Shown here piece by piece: positions 63,159-64,000 of a stretch of 64,000 nucleotides of DNA. The position numbers and the translations under genes were made by a program. Position 1 is the stretch's first letter; each line of letters opens with the position of its first letter. The notes beneath the pieces are model-generated. The model did no database searches. It had not been told where the DNA came from and was given only the letters and a program-made list of their open reading frames with translations. Source of the stretch: an uncultured Pelagibacteraceae bacterium (GTDB lineage: Bacteria; Pseudomonadota; Alphaproteobacteria; Pelagibacterales; Pelagibacteraceae); the NCBI GenBank assembly GCA_902511185.1, contig CABXEK010000002.1, positions 1-64,000 of the forward strand, given 5' to 3'.

Positions 63159-63425
63159 AAGTAGAAGGGTTGTAAGGGGCGTTCTGTTGCCAGGTGCCCC
63201 AAACCCCGTCTACTTAATCAACAAAGTTAATTAGGCAGCAAGTGCGTAACTTTCGTTAGCAATTATAAATTAGCCCGTTACGGTGGAACAATTCCGAACA
63301 AAAGAATAGCTTTTAGTCATCCGTCGAATCTAGTTCACCCCCATAAGTTGTAATGGTGGAGGTGGTGGGTACTGCCCCCACGTCCGCAATGGTTATTACG
63401 AAATTCGTTTATCGTCATAGTTGGA
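63159..63425 (-). ncRNA. ssrA: circularly permuted two-piece tmRNA (alphaproteobacterial type)
   Basis: Coding piece 5' end at 63342: GGGGGUGAACUAGAUUCGACGG; tag ORF 63260-63231 GCT AAC GAA AGT TAC GCA CTT GCT GCC TAA; acceptor piece ends at 63354 with ...GUGGG-GGCAGUA-CCCAC-CACCUCC-ACCA, pairing with GGGGGUG. Confidence 0.92.
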
Positions 63426-63475
63426 AAACCAACTTTATTAATATAAAAGCAATTACAAGAGATTCAATAAAAATC

Positions 63476-64000
63476 ATGAAATTAACTAAAGAACAGTCAC
63501 AAGAGATTAAAGAACAACAATCTCAACAATATCAAACAAAAAGAGTTACTGCTCCAGAGCTCGAAAAAATCCTATACGAAGCAATTCCAGCTTTAGACCA
63601 TGGTTTTGTAAGAGTCGTTGACTACATGGGGGATGATACATCAATAGTTCAATCAGCCAGAGTTTCTTATGGAAAAGGAACAAAAAAAGTTTCAACAGAC
63701 GCTGGTCTTATTAAATATTTAATGAGACATTGGCATAGCACTCCATTTGAAATGTGTGAAATTAAATACCACGTTAAACTTCCAATTTTTATTGCACGAC
63801 AATGGATTAGACATAGAACAGCAAATGTAAATGAATACTCAGCAAGATATTCAATTTTAGATAAAGAGTTTTATTTACCAAGCGCTGAAAATTTAGCAGC
63901 TCAATCTTCAAGTAACAGACAAGGTAGAGGAGATGTTTTAGAAGGCAAGCAAGCTAAAGAAGTTCTAGAACTTTTAAAAAATGACTCAGAAAGAACATAT
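63476..64000 (+). CDS. thyX: FAD-dependent thymidylate synthase ThyX (truncated by window end)
   Basis: ATG at 63476, open to the window end; '[12 protein letters not shown]', '[47 protein letters not shown]' (RHRxxxxNExSxRY). Confidence 0.97.
   Translation, partial: MKLTKEQSQEIKEQQSQQYQTKRVTAPELEKILYEAIPALDHGFVRVVDYMGDDTSIVQSARVSYGKGTKKVSTDAGLIKYLMRHWHSTPFEMCEIKYHVKLPIFIARQWIRHRTANVNEYSARYSILDKEFYLPSAENLAAQSSSNRQGRGDVLEGKQAKEVLELLKNDSERTY

Noticed and set aside
63159-63450. First read on the + strand as a riboswitch/leader for thyX or an unknown structured RNA
   Set aside because: The reverse complement gives all diagnostic tmRNA parts (GGGGGUGAACUAGAUUCGAC, CACCUCCACCA, tag ORF), so minus-strand tmRNA explains it.

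Overview
The window is a 64 kb piece of an AT-rich, streamlined alphaproteobacterial chromosome. Gene content, order and composition match SAR11/Pelagibacterales. Bases 1-17160 are an accessory surface-glycan island: glycosyltransferases, FkbM methyltransferases, gmd, fcl, a His-type DegT-fold sugar 3-dehydrase, sugar epimerases and polytopic membrane proteins. It abuts a lone 5S rRNA at about 17198-17311, which matches the known SAR11 hypervariable region (HVR2) between 23S and 5S. The remainder is mostly conserved core: rpmJ, pntAB, initiator tRNA, rpsU, efp, thiE, fbaB-pgk-gap-tkt, zapA, yebC, an atypical ruvC-like gene, tolQRAB-pal-cpoB-tilS-ftsH-folP-glmM, thiD, purA, rpoH, rluD, tRNA-Arg, an ABC-2 exporter, tsaC, xseB-ispA-dxs, aroC, pdxH, ispB-like, sppA-like, glyQS, ppdK and thyX. 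The most interesting signals are: (1) a circularly permuted two-piece tmRNA on the minus strand (about 63159-63425), missed by an ORF track, with tag ANESYALAA and only about 11 nt between the mature ends; (2) a second, orphan copy of its terminal hairpin domain at 62759-62820 with different but still complementary flanking arms, plus an imperfect repeat pair around a small entericidin-like lipoprotein gene; (3) a phage-type RuvC-like gene in the ruv slot with no ruvA/ruvB; (4) three genes (DUF4164-like, folP, an island membrane protein) each split by a one-base frame change at an A/T homopolymer; (5) an initiator tRNA with A29:U41 in place of the first conserved G:C pair. No searches were run. 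Family calls are from reading motifs and gene order.
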